DNA of 64,000 bases from Thermostichus sp047462415 (GCF_047462415.1 NZ_JANSJE010000017.1:1-64000), one strand, 5' to 3'. Shown: positions 8,091 to 17,031, counted from the first letter of the stretch. Translations and numbers: made by a program. The notes: generated from the sequence alone by a model not told the origin.

Positions 8091-10816
8091 TGGGGCTCCT
8101 CGCTGGGTTGAGCTGGCGGCAAGGGAAAGTGTTCTTGTAGCCAGGCTTCGGCTTCTGCCGGGGTGGTGAGTTCGCCGTTGAGGGTGAGACAACGCAGTTG
8201 CTCCAAGATCGCCTGGAAAGAGCGACCTGGCCTATAGCCCAGACGACGCAGGTCATGGCCGTTGAGGAGCGGCTTGACCCAGTGCCACTCCTGCAAGTAG
8301 CGCCAGATCAGTCGCCGGGCCGGTTTGTCGGCAAGGCTGGCCAACAAAATCACCGCCGGGATCCGCAGCCCCTGCAGCCGTTGCACCACCTGGGCAGGAG
8401 ACAGGGATCCAGAATTCAGTTGGGCCAGCAGGGTTTGGTAGTGGGGGAACTGGCTGAGGCGTTCGACGCCCGCTTGGGTGAGGTGGAGCTGGTTGGCTAC
8501 CTGGGGCGCTTGGGGCAGTGTGAGGAGGAGAGCCTCGAGGCGCAGTTGCCAGATCTCCTGGGAGCCCAGCTCGGGATAGCGGCGGCGAAAGTGATGGGCC
8601 CAGCGGCCCACCCGCTGCAACCGCCGACACAGGGAGGGATCCCACTCCAGGTCGGGGTGAATACAGCGCAAGGCTCCCCATTCCGCCAGCCGCTCAAAAG
8701 CCTGCGGCCAATCGCGGGATTGGAAAATGTAGGCCAGCTCTTGCTTGAGGCGATCCCCGCCGACAGCATCGTGCAGGCCACTGGCCACGGCAGCGCGGAT
8801 CCATTTTTCTGTGGTCGAGTCCAAGCTAAAGCCCAGGCGCACCGCAAAGCGCACTGCTCGATAGATGCGGGTGGGATCCTCGATGAAGCTGTTGGGGTGC
8901 AGGGCGCGGATGATCCCCTGCTGCAGATCCGCTTGTCCGCCGAAAAAATCCAGCACCTGTCCCCGCTGGGGGCCGTTGAGGCGCAGGGCCAGGGCGTTGA
9001 TGGAAAAATCCCGCCGGTAGAGATCTTGTTGGATGGATCCCATGGCCACTTCGGGGGGCGAGGCCGGGTAGGGGTAAAACTCGGTGCGGGCACTGGCGAT
9101 ATCCACACAAAAGCCGCCTGGCCAGATCAAAGCCGCCGTTTGGAATTTGCCGTGGATCTCCAGCCGCGCTTCTGGGAAGTGCTGTTTGAGCGCTTGTCCC
9201 AAAATCAAGCCCCAGCCTGGGGGATCTGTCCCGGCGATAGCCAAGGGGTAAGGCCCATCCACCACCAAGTCCAGATCCAGCCGCTCCAGGTTGGGTGAGG
9301 GCGGGCGCCCCCACCGGTGCAGCAACAGATCTCGTACCGTTCCCCCGACCAGATACACCCTCAGGCCCTTTTCATCGGCGATGCGGGCGGCCTGCTCCAG
9401 CAACTGTCGATGCCGTTCCGACAGAGCCGCGAAGGTGAGATCCAGAGGGCAGGAAAGGGCAGGGGAAGCCAACTGCGGCGAGAGGGCCGGCAGCTCGTGT
9501 AGATGCCGCAACACGTCGGTGCGGGTCACGATGCCCACCAACTGGCCATCCTGGAGCACGGGCAGGCGGCCAATATCCCACTGCACCATCAACCGCTGGA
9601 TCTCCGCCAGCGGCGTGTCGGGGGAGAGCGTCTTGACGTCGGTGGTCATGTAGCCCTTGACAGGGGCATGGCCAAACCCGTGGTGCAGGGCGATATCGAT
9701 ATCCCGCCGCGAGATCACCCCCACCAAGCGGCCTTGGGCATCCACCACCACCAGGCCAGAATGGCCATAGCGCAACAGCACCCGCTGCGCCTCGTCGATG
9801 GTGATCTCCGGTCGGATGGTGCGCACCGGGGCCGACATCAAGTCTTTGGCCGTCACCGGGGGTGGGATCCGCGCTTTGACCGCCTGGCTGAGGGCCGCCA
9901 GGACTTGGGCCGGGTCGGGCAAAGGCTGGTCGGGGCTGGCTTTCAGCGTGGCCGCCGCTGCACAGTCGTGGCCGCCGCCACCGTAGAGGGCCATCACCTG
10001 GCTCAGGCGGGCAAACTCCTGCCGTGCCCGCCCGATCAGGCTCAGCCGCTCCCCCTGCCGCGCCACCAAGAGCAGCACGTCCACCCCCGTCAGATCCATC
10101 AGCCGCATCACCAAGCCGGCCAAGCCGGGCACAAACTCCGGCAGCTCCAGCAGCCACGTTCCCAGGCGATACTCCCCCACCTGCTCTACCTGCATCTGGG
10201 CCAACCCCTGGCTGAGCAGTTCGCGCATCTGGGGGGTGAGGCCATCCCCCAAAAAGCGCCGCAACAAGACCAGGTTTACCCCCTGCTGCAACAGCCAGCT
10301 CAGGGCGGCAGCGTCGCGGGCGGTGGTTTCCGGGAAAGTCAGGGATCCGGTGTCCATGTGGATGCCCAAGGCCAGCGCCAGCCGCTCAAAAGGGCTGAGG
10401 GGGATCCCGGCAGCCTGCAGCCGCTCCACCAGCAATGTACAGGTGGATCCCACAGCCTCGATATGGCAGGTAACCTGCTGCTGCGGCCAAAAGCAATCTG
10501 TCGGGGTTTCCGGATCCTGGAGGTGGTGGTCGAAAATCTCAATCTGCGCGCCGGGGACATTCACCCAAGCGGCGGCCTTGCCCAGGCGATCCGGATCGTG
10601 GCAATCCACCACAATCCACCGCTGCACCTGGCGGGGATCCACCGAACGCAGCTCGATGAGGGGAAATTCATCCCGGTACAGGGCCAAAAACTCCTGTACC
10701 CCCGGCAGGGATCCCCCGGTCAAGGCAATGCGGGCTCCCGGGTACAGGCGCGCTGCCCCCACCGCTGCCCCCAAGGTGTCGAAGTCCGCCGCTTGATGGC
10801 ACAGGATTAGATCCAT
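8078..10816 (-). CDS. DHH phosphoesterase-CBS-tRNA nucleotidyltransferase fusion protein
   Basis: This 912-residue protein has three modules. Residues about 1-165 form a DHH-type phosphoesterase with HQAADFDTLGAA and VVDCHDPDRLG, and a DHHA1 part follows with YGGGGHDCAAAA near residue 285. Residues about 325-445 hold two CBS domains, which bind adenine nucleotides. Residues about 475-880 are a class II poly(A) polymerase/CCA-adding enzyme: nucleotide-binding VYLVGGTVRDLLL, the metal-binding LDLDLVVDG strand, and DFSINALALRL. The same fusion occurs in other bacteria and may split CCA addition between proteins. Activity as full CCA enzyme or A-adding enzyme cannot be told from sequence. It overlaps the convergent upstream gene by 13 bp. 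Confidence 0.88.
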   Translation of the reverse strand: MDLILCHQAADFDTLGAAVGAARLYPGARIALTGGSLPGVQEFLALYRDEFPLIELRSVDPRQVQRWIVVDCHDPDRLGKAAAWVNVPGAQIEIFDHHLQDPETPTDCFWPQQQVTCHIEAVGSTCTLLVERLQAAGIPLSPFERLALALGIHMDTGSLTFPETTARDAAALSWLLQQGVNLVLLRRFLGDGLTPQMRELLSQGLAQMQVEQVGEYRLGTWLLELPEFVPGLAGLVMRLMDLTGVDVLLLVARQGERLSLIGRARQEFARLSQVMALYGGGGHDCAAAATLKASPDQPLPDPAQVLAALSQAVKARIPPPVTAKDLMSAPVRTIRPEITIDEAQRVLLRYGHSGLVVVDAQGRLVGVISRRDIDIALHHGFGHAPVKGYMTTDVKTLSPDTPLAEIQRLMVQWDIGRLPVLQDGQLVGIVTRTDVLRHLHELPALSPQLASPALSCPLDLTFAALSERHRQLLEQAARIADEKGLRVYLVGGTVRDLLLHRWGRPPSPNLERLDLDLVVDGPYPLAIAGTDPPGWGLILGQALKQHFPEARLEIHGKFQTAALIWPGGFCVDIASARTEFYPYPASPPEVAMGSIQQDLYRRDFSINALALRLNGPQRGQVLDFFGGQADLQQGIIRALHPNSFIEDPTRIYRAVRFAVRLGFSLDSTTEKWIRAAVASGLHDAVGGDRLKQELAYIFQSRDWPQAFERLAEWGALRCIHPDLEWDPSLCRRLQRVGRWAHHFRRRYPELGSQEIWQLRLEALLLTLPQAPQVANQLHLTQAGVERLSQFPHYQTLLAQLNSGSLSPAQVVQRLQGLRIPAVILLASLADKPARRLIWRYLQEWHWVKPLLNGHDLRRLGYRPGRSFQAILEQLRCLTLNGELTTPAEAEAWLQEHFPLPPAQPSEEPHQSK

Positions 10817-10946
10817 GGACAGCTATGCCCGCCGCCTTCTTCCTTCCATCCTGGCCCAACCTGGGATCCCGGCCACAGGGAGAGAACTGCCGCTTGACTG
10901 CTGTGGGCCAAAAATGAATTGGCAGGGGTGCTTCAAGGACAAAGCC

Positions 10947-11495
10947 TTAAAGAGTGGTCAGTTCCTTTTCTTTTTCTGCCAGCAGCTCATCGATTTTCTT
11001 GATGTAGCGGTCGGTCAGTTTCTGGATATCCTCTTGCAAGCTTTTGGATTCATCTTCCGACAGCTCGCCGTTTTTCTCCCGCTTGCGCACCGAGTCGATG
11101 CCATCCCGCCGGATGTTGCGGATCGAGACCCGACCCTCTTCGGCCAGTTTGGCCACCTGTTTGCTCAGCTCTTTGCGGCGTTCTTCCGTCAGAGGGGGAA
11201 TGTTGAGGCGCACCACCTTACCGTCGTTGCTGGGGGTTAAGCCCAGGTCAGAGGCGACAATAGCCCGCTCAATGGCCGCCAAGGTCGAGGGATCAAAGGG
11301 CTGGATCAAGAGAGTGCTGGAGTCTGGCGTGGTAAGGCTGGCCAAGGCCTTCAGGGGAGTGGGCACGCCGTAGTACTCCACCTGCACGCGATCCAGCAGG
11401 CTGGCATTGGCCCGCCCGGTGCGTACCGTATTAAAGGAGCGCTGTGTGGCTTGCACAGCTTTGTTCATCAACTCCTCAATCTCAGCTAGCTCCAC
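10947..11495 (-). CDS. frr: Ribosome recycling factor
   Basis: This 182-residue protein splits post-termination ribosomes together with EF-G. Family landmarks are FNTVRTGRANASLLDRV near the N-terminus and the C-terminal helix DRYIKKIDELLAEKEKEL. The GTG start at 11495 is chosen because GAGGAAA precedes it and the length then matches the family (about 185). The frame is open to an ATG at 11549, which would add 18 unrelated residues. pyrH, the frequent neighbour of frr, is not present here. Confidence 0.96.
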   Translation of the reverse strand: MELAEIEELMNKAVQATQRSFNTVRTGRANASLLDRVQVEYYGVPTPLKALASLTTPDSSTLLIQPFDPSTLAAIERAIVASDLGLTPSNDGKVVRLNIPPLTEERRKELSKQVAKLAEEGRVSIRNIRRDGIDSVRKREKNGELSEDESKSLQEDIQKLTDRYIKKIDELLAEKEKELTTL

Positions 11496-11804
11496 GGCGT
11501 TTTCCTCGCTTTCAAAACAGTTTCCAGGCTTTGGCAGCCAACTCGACACCTCTACGGTCAGCCTGACCTCAATTTTACTGCTTCGTTGGGATCCGCAAGG
11601 GATCCAGATAGCGACAGCACGGCCAGATAGATCCAGTTTGCCCTAGTGCCGGCTCTTGGCTTCCCAGCAGTTGATGAGGTGAACCTCAGCCAAGCGGGAT
11701 CCTTCCTACGCAAGAGATGGATCTAGAGATGGACCTATATTGCTAACGCTGGAAGAAGCTGCGACTGGATTGCTGTGGGCGGTCACACGTAAACTACATT
11801 GTTG

Positions 11805-11892
11805 TCCGGCTTCTCGCATTCCTCCCGACGCAAGGACTCCGTCCCGCTTCGCGACCAGCTACGCCAGAGCGCGGGGCTTCTGCGGTTTCTAG
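11805..11892. repeat. Possible decayed IS200/IS605-type element end
   Basis: The segment has a GCATTCCTCCCG arm at 11816 and a GCGGGGCTTCTGCGG arm from 11871. I recall this hairpin-arm style from subterminal hairpins of cyanobacterial IS200/IS605 elements. Between the arms sits a copy of the AGGACT-type interspersed repeat. No transposase remains. The call rests on resemblance only. Confidence 0.35.
11833..11854 (+). repeat. Interspersed repeat copy 1
   Basis: The sequence AGGACTCCGTCCC followed by GCTTCGCGA closely matches segments at 61705-61727 and 63267-63289. The core GGAC-TNC-GTCC is a small inverted repeat. All three copies are non-coding. Confidence 0.6.
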
Positions 11893-11980
11893 CTGAATGG
11901 GTTGCTTCAACTGCTCGCTCAACGCTGCCGGGAACTGGCTCTAGGCTCAAGCTATCTGTAGACTTGCCAGGCTAACGGAA

Positions 11981-12664
11981 ATGCTCTTTTCTCCTCGGCA
12001 AATCTTGCCCTCATTCTTCTACCCACCCCTGCATTGGGGCCTCAAGATCCTCTTTCCCGAGGGCCTGTGGGAGCTGCCGGCAGATCCCCATGCTCGGCGG
12101 GTGGCCCTCACGTTTGACGATGGCCCTCACCCCGAGTACACCCCGGCTCTGTTGCGGGTTTTGCTGGATTTTCAGGTGCCGGCCACGTTTTTTGTCCTGG
12201 GAGAACGGGTGCAGCGCTGGCCCCACCTAGCCCGTCAGATCCGCCAGCAAGGTCACCGCATTGGCCTGCACGGCTGGCAGCATCGCTCTTTTACCCAGCT
12301 TGCCCCCGACGAACTGCGGCAGAGCCTGAAGCGCAGCCAAGCTGCCCTGGTGGCTGCCTGTGGCGGGATCCCCGGCGATTATCGGGCTGTGCGCCCGCCC
12401 AATGGCTTGTTTTGGCCGCAGACGCTTGTGGATCTGCGCCGTTGGGGCTTTTGTCCGGTGATGTGGAGCGTGGTACCCGAGGATTGGCTGACTCCACCGG
12501 TAGCGGTGGTGGTGGAGCGGGTGCTGGCCCAGGTACAGCCTGGCTCCTTGATCGTGCTGCACGATGGCGTTCAGGGGGGATCCCAAGTGGCTGAGGTGGC
12601 GCGGCAGTTGATCCCGGCTTTGAAGGAGCGGGGGTTTGAATTTGTCCACTTGCCGGATCCCTAG
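11981..12664 (+). CDS. Polysaccharide deacetylase family protein (NodB domain)
   Basis: This 227-residue protein has a carbohydrate esterase 4 domain. The metal-binding motif TFDDGPHPEYTP (about residues 44-55) holds the catalytic base Asp, and the paired histidines lie in GLHGWQHRSF (about residue 95). Later motifs include YRAVRPPNGLFWP and IVLHDGVQGG. Relatives remove acetyl groups from N-acetylglucosamine units of peptidoglycan or chitin-like polymers. The N-terminal 25 residues are hydrophobic-rich but without a clear signal peptide, so location is uncertain. The PspA-like gene follows 65 bp downstream. Confidence 0.87.
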   Translation: MLFSPRQILPSFFYPPLHWGLKILFPEGLWELPADPHARRVALTFDDGPHPEYTPALLRVLLDFQVPATFFVLGERVQRWPHLARQIRQQGHRIGLHGWQHRSFTQLAPDELRQSLKRSQAALVAACGGIPGDYRAVRPPNGLFWPQTLVDLRRWGFCPVMWSVVPEDWLTPPVAVVVERVLAQVQPGSLIVLHDGVQGGSQVAEVARQLIPALKERGFEFVHLPDP

Positions 12665-12729
12665 AAGATCTGTCAGTTGCGGAGAAAGTTAAATACAGTA
12701 GAGGCAAGAGCAAACAGGAGGGTCAGGTC

Positions 12730-13488
12730 ATGGGTGCACGCAAGATCATCTACGGCATTTTCGGGCAACGGGCCGGCAGCGTCATCGTCGGAACTTGGAA
12801 CTGGCTGTGGGGGCTCCCCGTGGACAAAGGGGGCACAGGGGCAGTGATGGTGGCGGAAGAATCCCTGCGCACCATGCAGGAAACGGTTCAGCGTCTCACC
12901 GAAGCCGTTGCCACCCAAGTGGCTGCCTATCAGCGGGCCGAGCAGAAGTACATGCAAAAGGTGCGGGAGTACCAGGCTCTGGAGAACAAAGCTCGCCTGG
13001 CCGCCCAACGGGGCGATCAAGAGGCGGCCCGCTTGGCCATGTCCCAAGCGCTGCAAATTGAGGCCATTCTCGGCCCCCTCAAAGAGAATGTGGAAACTGC
13101 CGAGCGCTATGTCAACGCGGCCAAGCAGAAGCTGGCCCGCGAAAAGGAGCGACTGGCCGCCTACAAGAGCGAGCTGAGCAACCTCAAAGACATCAACGAG
13201 GTGAACCAAGCTCTCGAGCAGATGACCCGTGTCAACAATTCCTACAACATCGACTCAGCCAAGTCGCAATTTGAGGCAGCCAAAAACGCTGTCCAGGCTC
13301 GCCAGCTCAAGGCCCGCGCCCTGAGCGAGCTTTCGGAAGATCGCAGCGAGCAAATTGCCGCTCAACTGGACGAGATGGCCATGGACGATGAGATCTCTCG
13401 CCGCTTGGCGATGCTGACGGGCCAGGGGGGCGCGCCGGCCAACCTGCCGCTGCCAGATTTGGACTTCGAGAAGCGGCTCCCTCAATAG
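12730..13488 (+). CDS. PspA/IM30 (ESCRT-III-like) family protein
   Basis: This 252-residue protein is almost entirely predicted coiled coil from about residue 40 to 220, the hallmark of PspA/Vipp1 (IM30) membrane-remodelling proteins. Typical segments are LRTMQETVQRLTEAVA, KVREYQALENKARLAAQRG and LKENVETAERYVNAAKQKL. The N-terminus differs from canonical Vipp1 or PspA, which begin MG(L/I)F with an amphipathic helix; here residues 1-35 are MGARKIIYGIFG then GSVIVGTWNWLWGLP, which could still bind membranes. A GGAGGG ribosome-binding site lies upstream. It may be a second paralogue beside a true vipp1 elsewhere in the genome. Confidence 0.8.
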   Translation: MGARKIIYGIFGQRAGSVIVGTWNWLWGLPVDKGGTGAVMVAEESLRTMQETVQRLTEAVATQVAAYQRAEQKYMQKVREYQALENKARLAAQRGDQEAARLAMSQALQIEAILGPLKENVETAERYVNAAKQKLAREKERLAAYKSELSNLKDINEVNQALEQMTRVNNSYNIDSAKSQFEAAKNAVQARQLKARALSELSEDRSEQIAAQLDEMAMDDEISRRLAMLTGQGGAPANLPLPDLDFEKRLPQ

Positions 13489-13685
13489 CGGCAGCAGCTT
13501 CCCATTCTGGGGATCCCCTGTTTCCGGGTTCCTCGGCAACTGGGCCGAACATCTCCGTCTGAGCCCATGCGGTAGCCGTGCTGTACAAGGGGGAGCCTTG
13601 CCATTGAGGGTCAACGGGCTAGCGCTGATGCGCTCGTACTAGGATGATAAGGATAGGTAACCCATCTGAGGGGAGGATCCCAGCG

Positions 13686-14270
13686 ATGTCAGCAGCACAG
13701 GGCGGGCATTCTGCCCGATTGGTTCTACGGCTGTCCAGAGCGTTATTGCTGCTCTGTGTCTGCCTCAGCCTTTTGACCAGTGCCTGCTCTGCAGGCTCCA
13801 ACCTGCGGGCCTACAGGGATCCCAGCGGGGCCTTTGCCTTTGCCTATCCCAACGGTATGGTGGCGCTCAAGCTCGGGCCGGGGAAAGGGCCGGCGGTGCT
13901 GCTGCGCGACCTGGTGTACGAGACGGAGAATGTCAGCTTGATGATCGCCCCCTTTGATAAGGGAGAGACGATCGCCGACCTGGGTGGCCCGGACGAGGTG
14001 GGGCAGTTGGTGGCAGAGAAGATCATCGCTCCTGAGGGATCCGATCGCTCCGCCAAGCTGTTGGCTGCCGAAGCCTTTGAGCGGCAAGGTCAGCCCTACT
14101 ACCTGTTTGAATACCAAACCGACATGGGATCCCAGCTTCGCCATGAAGTGGTGACGGTAACCGTGCGCCACCATCGCCTTTATACTCTGACGGCCTCCAC
14201 CCAAGAATCCCGCTGGCCGCAGGTGCAAGCCGCTTTTAGGAATGTGGGCCGTTCTCTAAATGTTTCCTGA
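13686..14270 (+). CDS. PsbP-like lipoprotein (CyanoP)
   Basis: This 194-residue protein begins at the ATG at 13686. An N-terminal hydrophobic stretch is followed by a lipobox, LTSAC, near residue 35, so it should be a lipid-anchored lumenal protein. The mature part matches the PsbP fold: YRDPSGAFAFAYPNG, GPAVLLRDLVYETENVS, and the C-terminal HRLYTLTASTQESRWP with FRNVGRSLNV. CyanoP is the cyanobacterial PsbP homologue associated with assembly of photosystem II. An upstream ATG at 13644 is open but would separate the signal peptide from the start. Confidence 0.87.
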   Translation: MSAAQGGHSARLVLRLSRALLLLCVCLSLLTSACSAGSNLRAYRDPSGAFAFAYPNGMVALKLGPGKGPAVLLRDLVYETENVSLMIAPFDKGETIADLGGPDEVGQLVAEKIIAPEGSDRSAKLLAAEAFERQGQPYYLFEYQTDMGSQLRHEVVTVTVRHHRLYTLTASTQESRWPQVQAAFRNVGRSLNVS

Positions 14271-14432
14271 AGCTTTTTCTTGAGGATTTTCTCATGAAGG
14301 GGACGGGGCGGACTTGGGCAAGTTAAAGCTGGGCCTTCCAGATGGAGTTGCCTGCCGATCCCAGCCGGGAATCCGGTGCTAAAACGGTGGTGTTTTTTAT
14401 AGAGGGGATCCCGCCTCTCTCCAGCCGCTTCC

Positions 14433-15227
14433 ATGACTGTTTACGTGGTTCAGATCAGCGACCTGCATCTGTTTGCCAAGCCACACCAGCGGCTGCTGGG
14501 GGTGGACACAGAGACCTCTTTTCTGCAGGTGCAAAAGGCCATTGCCGCCTTGGATCCCTTGCCGGATGTGCTGCTGCTCACCGGGGATCTCGCCCAAGAT
14601 GGCAGCGCCGCCGCCTACGCCCGTTTGCGAGAGCATCTGCAAGCTCTTCCCATCGACACCTATTGGCTGGCGGGGAACCACGATCGCCTTCATAACATGA
14701 ACTCAGAGCTCCGCGCCGAGCGGGTACACGGGGAGAAAAGCTTCAGTCGAGAGAACTGGAGCTTGATTCTATTGAACTCTCTAGTGCCGGGCAAAGACAG
14801 CGGCTACCTGACGGAGCGCACTTTGCTGTGGCTGAAACAAGAATTGCAGCGGAGCAAAGCCGCCCAACACCATGTTTTGCTGGCCTTGCACCATCCTCCT
14901 TTTTCGGTGGATTCTCCCTGGCTGGACCAAAGTGCCCTGCAGCAGCCGGAGCGGCTGTTTGGGGTTTTGGACGAGTTCGACCACATTCGCCTGGTGCTCT
15001 TCGGCCACATCCACCAAGACCTGCACCGCCGCCGGCAGGGGGTCGATTACTTGGCCTGTCCTTCCACCTGCGTGCAATTTCGCCCCAAGAGCCCTCGGTT
15101 TGGCCTGGACGTGATCCCCCCGGCTTTGAGGCAGATATGGCTGGAGCAGGACGGCAGCTTCAAAACCCAGGTGCAGCGGGTGGAAGCCGCTCTGCAAACT
15201 CCTAACTTGGCCTTGAAAGGATACTAA
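14433..15227 (+). CDS. cpdA: CpdA-like 3',5'-cyclic-nucleotide phosphodiesterase
   Basis: This 264-residue calcineurin-like metallophosphoesterase shows all metal-binding motifs in order: QISDLHLF, LTGDLAQDG, LAGNHDR, LALHHPPF and LFGHIHQDLH. This arrangement is that of the class III cAMP phosphodiesterase CpdA. The natural substrate is not provable here; other phosphoesters are possible. The last 4 bp overlap the stop of the convergent permease gene. Confidence 0.82.
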   Translation: MTVYVVQISDLHLFAKPHQRLLGVDTETSFLQVQKAIAALDPLPDVLLLTGDLAQDGSAAAYARLREHLQALPIDTYWLAGNHDRLHNMNSELRAERVHGEKSFSRENWSLILLNSLVPGKDSGYLTERTLLWLKQELQRSKAAQHHVLLALHHPPFSVDSPWLDQSALQQPERLFGVLDEFDHIRLVLFGHIHQDLHRRRQGVDYLACPSTCVQFRPKSPRFGLDVIPPALRQIWLEQDGSFKTQVQRVEAALQTPNLALKGY

Positions 15228-16066
15228 TTCCCTTCCTCTGGGATCACGGTGGGCGCCAGTCCGACCGCTTGTCCCAAACAGAAACTGGCTGCCAACAGGG
15301 CCAGCCATCCCGGCAGCACCGACAGGAGGGCCACCACGGCCATCGAGGTGTGGTTCCCCCCCTGCAAGAGGCTGTAGAGCAACATCGGCAGGGTGAGCAC
15401 CCGCCCACCGCCGACGAAAAAGGTGAGCAAAAATTCGTTCCAAGAGATCAAAAAGGCAAAGGCTGCCCCAATAGCTGCTCCAGGGGCCACGAGGGGCAAC
15501 GTTACCTGCCACCACACCTGCCAGGGATCCGCCCCCAAACAGCGGGCCTGGGCCTCGTAGCTGCGGTCGAAGCGGGCAAACACACTGCCCATCACCAAAG
15601 CCATGTAGGGGATGGTCGGGATCAGATGCACCAAAACCACCCCCAACAGGGTGCCTTCCAGGCGCAGGCGGATCAGCACCCCTTGGATCCCCATCAGCAC
15701 AGCCAGAGGAGAGGTGATGACCGGTAACAGCAAGAGCAGGCGCAGCCAAGCAGGCAGCGGGCGGGTGCCCAAAACTCGTCCCGCCGGGATCCCCACCCCT
15801 AGGGCCAGCAGAGTGGTGAGCAGGGCAATTTGTAAGCTCTGGCCAAAGGCTGCCCTGAGCTGAGATCCCCGCTCTAGGAACTCCTGCCAGCCGGCTAGGC
15901 TCCACGCCTGCGGCAGGGCATCGGGGAAAAACCAGGCCCGCGTAAAAGCCCAGAGGCCCAGCACTCCAAAGGGCAAGGCCCAAAGGAAGGTCACCCCAAC
16001 CACCCCCAAGCGGAGCAGGGATCCCTCCATCCATCCAGAGAGGCTGCAGGCGCGGCGTCCTTTCAC
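15224..16066 (-). CDS. ABC transporter permease, second gene of pair
   Basis: This 280-residue integral membrane protein has about six hydrophobic segments and the binding-protein-dependent permease loop EAQARCLGADPWQVWWQVTLPLV (near residue 180), whose EAA-Gly region contacts the ATPase. It resembles the inner-membrane components of polyamine, iron, phosphonate or thiamine importers. Its start overlaps the stop of the partner permease gene by 4 bp, so the two are translationally coupled. No ATPase or periplasmic binding protein lies nearby, so the substrate cannot be named. Confidence 0.82.
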   Translation of the reverse strand: MKGRRACSLSGWMEGSLLRLGVVGVTFLWALPFGVLGLWAFTRAWFFPDALPQAWSLAGWQEFLERGSQLRAAFGQSLQIALLTTLLALGVGIPAGRVLGTRPLPAWLRLLLLLPVITSPLAVLMGIQGVLIRLRLEGTLLGVVLVHLIPTIPYMALVMGSVFARFDRSYEAQARCLGADPWQVWWQVTLPLVAPGAAIGAAFAFLISWNEFLLTFFVGGGRVLTLPMLLYSLLQGGNHTSMAVVALLSVLPGWLALLAASFCLGQAVGLAPTVIPEEGN

Positions 16067-16968
16067 GGCTTTCTCCCCGGCGGCTGCAAGAAGGCTCCCC
16101 TGGCCGCAAACAGCCCCGCCATCAGGCTGACCACCGCGGCCGAGATGGCCAGCAGGATCACCCCCAACGCCACCGCCTGCTGCCGCTGCTCCAAATTGAT
16201 ATGGGTAAAACGCTGGTAGATCAGCACCGGCAAGGTGCGGGGGTAGGTGGGCCCCAAAAGCAGCGGGATCTCAAAAGCGCTGAAGACAAAACCAAAGATG
16301 AGGATCCCGGTGGCCAGCAGCCCCGGCCTGAGCAAGGGCAGCGTTACCTGCCAAAACGCTTGCTCGGCAGAGGCCCCCAACAGGCGCGCCTGCTGCTCCA
16401 GCTCGGATCCCATTCCCCGTAGCAGCGTCAGCGCCACCAGAGCGGCAAACGGGATCTCCTTCCAGAGCCAGTAGAGCAACACCCCCACGTAGCCGCGGTC
16501 GTTCACCCAGAGCGGGAAATCCTGATCCGAGGCAATCCACCCCAGTTGGAAGGCCAGCCGCGCCAGCCAACCGCTGGGAGCCAACAACAGCCACATTCCC
16601 GCCGCCCCCACCAAATGGGGAACCGGCAACGTCAACTGGGCCAGCCAGATGGCCCACCCCCCTAGCCCCCGCAACAACAGCGCCGATCCCAACCCCAAAA
16701 CCAGCGCCAACCCGGTCGCCAGCAAAGCAAGCCCCAGACTCAGCAGCAGGGATCCCCACACCTCGGCATCTCCCAGGAGCTCCCCGTATCCCTGCAGGCT
16801 CAACCCCGTCCTCCCCAAGCCGTAGAGGCCGACACTCTGGGCCAGGGCCAGCAGCAGCCCACCGCCGTAGATCAGACCTACCAGGCTCAGAGCCGGCAGC
16901 AGCGGCCCGTACTGCCCCAGCCAGCGGCTTACCTTCCTGAGCCCTCCCCAGCCATCTAAGCTATTCAT
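16063..16968 (-). CDS. ABC transporter permease, first gene of pair
   Basis: This 301-residue protein has about seven hydrophobic segments and the EAA-type loop LEQQARLLGASAEQAFWQVTLPLL (near residue 195). It is similar in type to its downstream partner, with which it overlaps by 4 bp; together they would form the membrane pore of one importer. The first 30 residues are polar and basic, as expected for a cytoplasmic start. It is divergent from the homocysteine biosynthesis gene 63 bp away. The ATPase and binding protein are expected elsewhere in the genome. Confidence 0.8.
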   Translation of the reverse strand: MNSLDGWGGLRKVSRWLGQYGPLLPALSLVGLIYGGGLLLALAQSVGLYGLGRTGLSLQGYGELLGDAEVWGSLLLSLGLALLATGLALVLGLGSALLLRGLGGWAIWLAQLTLPVPHLVGAAGMWLLLAPSGWLARLAFQLGWIASDQDFPLWVNDRGYVGVLLYWLWKEIPFAALVALTLLRGMGSELEQQARLLGASAEQAFWQVTLPLLRPGLLATGILIFGFVFSAFEIPLLLGPTYPRTLPVLIYQRFTHINLEQRQQAVALGVILLAISAAVVSLMAGLFAARGAFLQPPGRKP

Positions 16969-17031
16969 ACAGCCATTGATCAGCCATTCGGGAACGCTGC
17001 CTCAAAGGACGCGGACTGCCTCTTGCACTCC

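Larger units (their letters stand above)
11496..11980. other. 485-bp intergenic region between divergent genes
   Basis: This region separates frr (minus) from the polysaccharide deacetylase gene (plus). It contains an IS200/IS605-end-like segment and one copy of an interspersed repeat, listed separately. No tRNA or convincing small ORF was seen. Confidence 0.5.

Noticed and set aside
8198..9298. Plus-strand open frame of 366 codons inside the tRNA nucleotidyltransferase gene
   Set aside because: It is a shadow of the fusion protein on the opposite strand, with no family resemblance.
14781..16109. Minus-strand open frame of 442 codons across cpdA and the permease
   Set aside because: It crosses two well-supported genes in another frame and has a Gly/Pro/Arg-rich composition.
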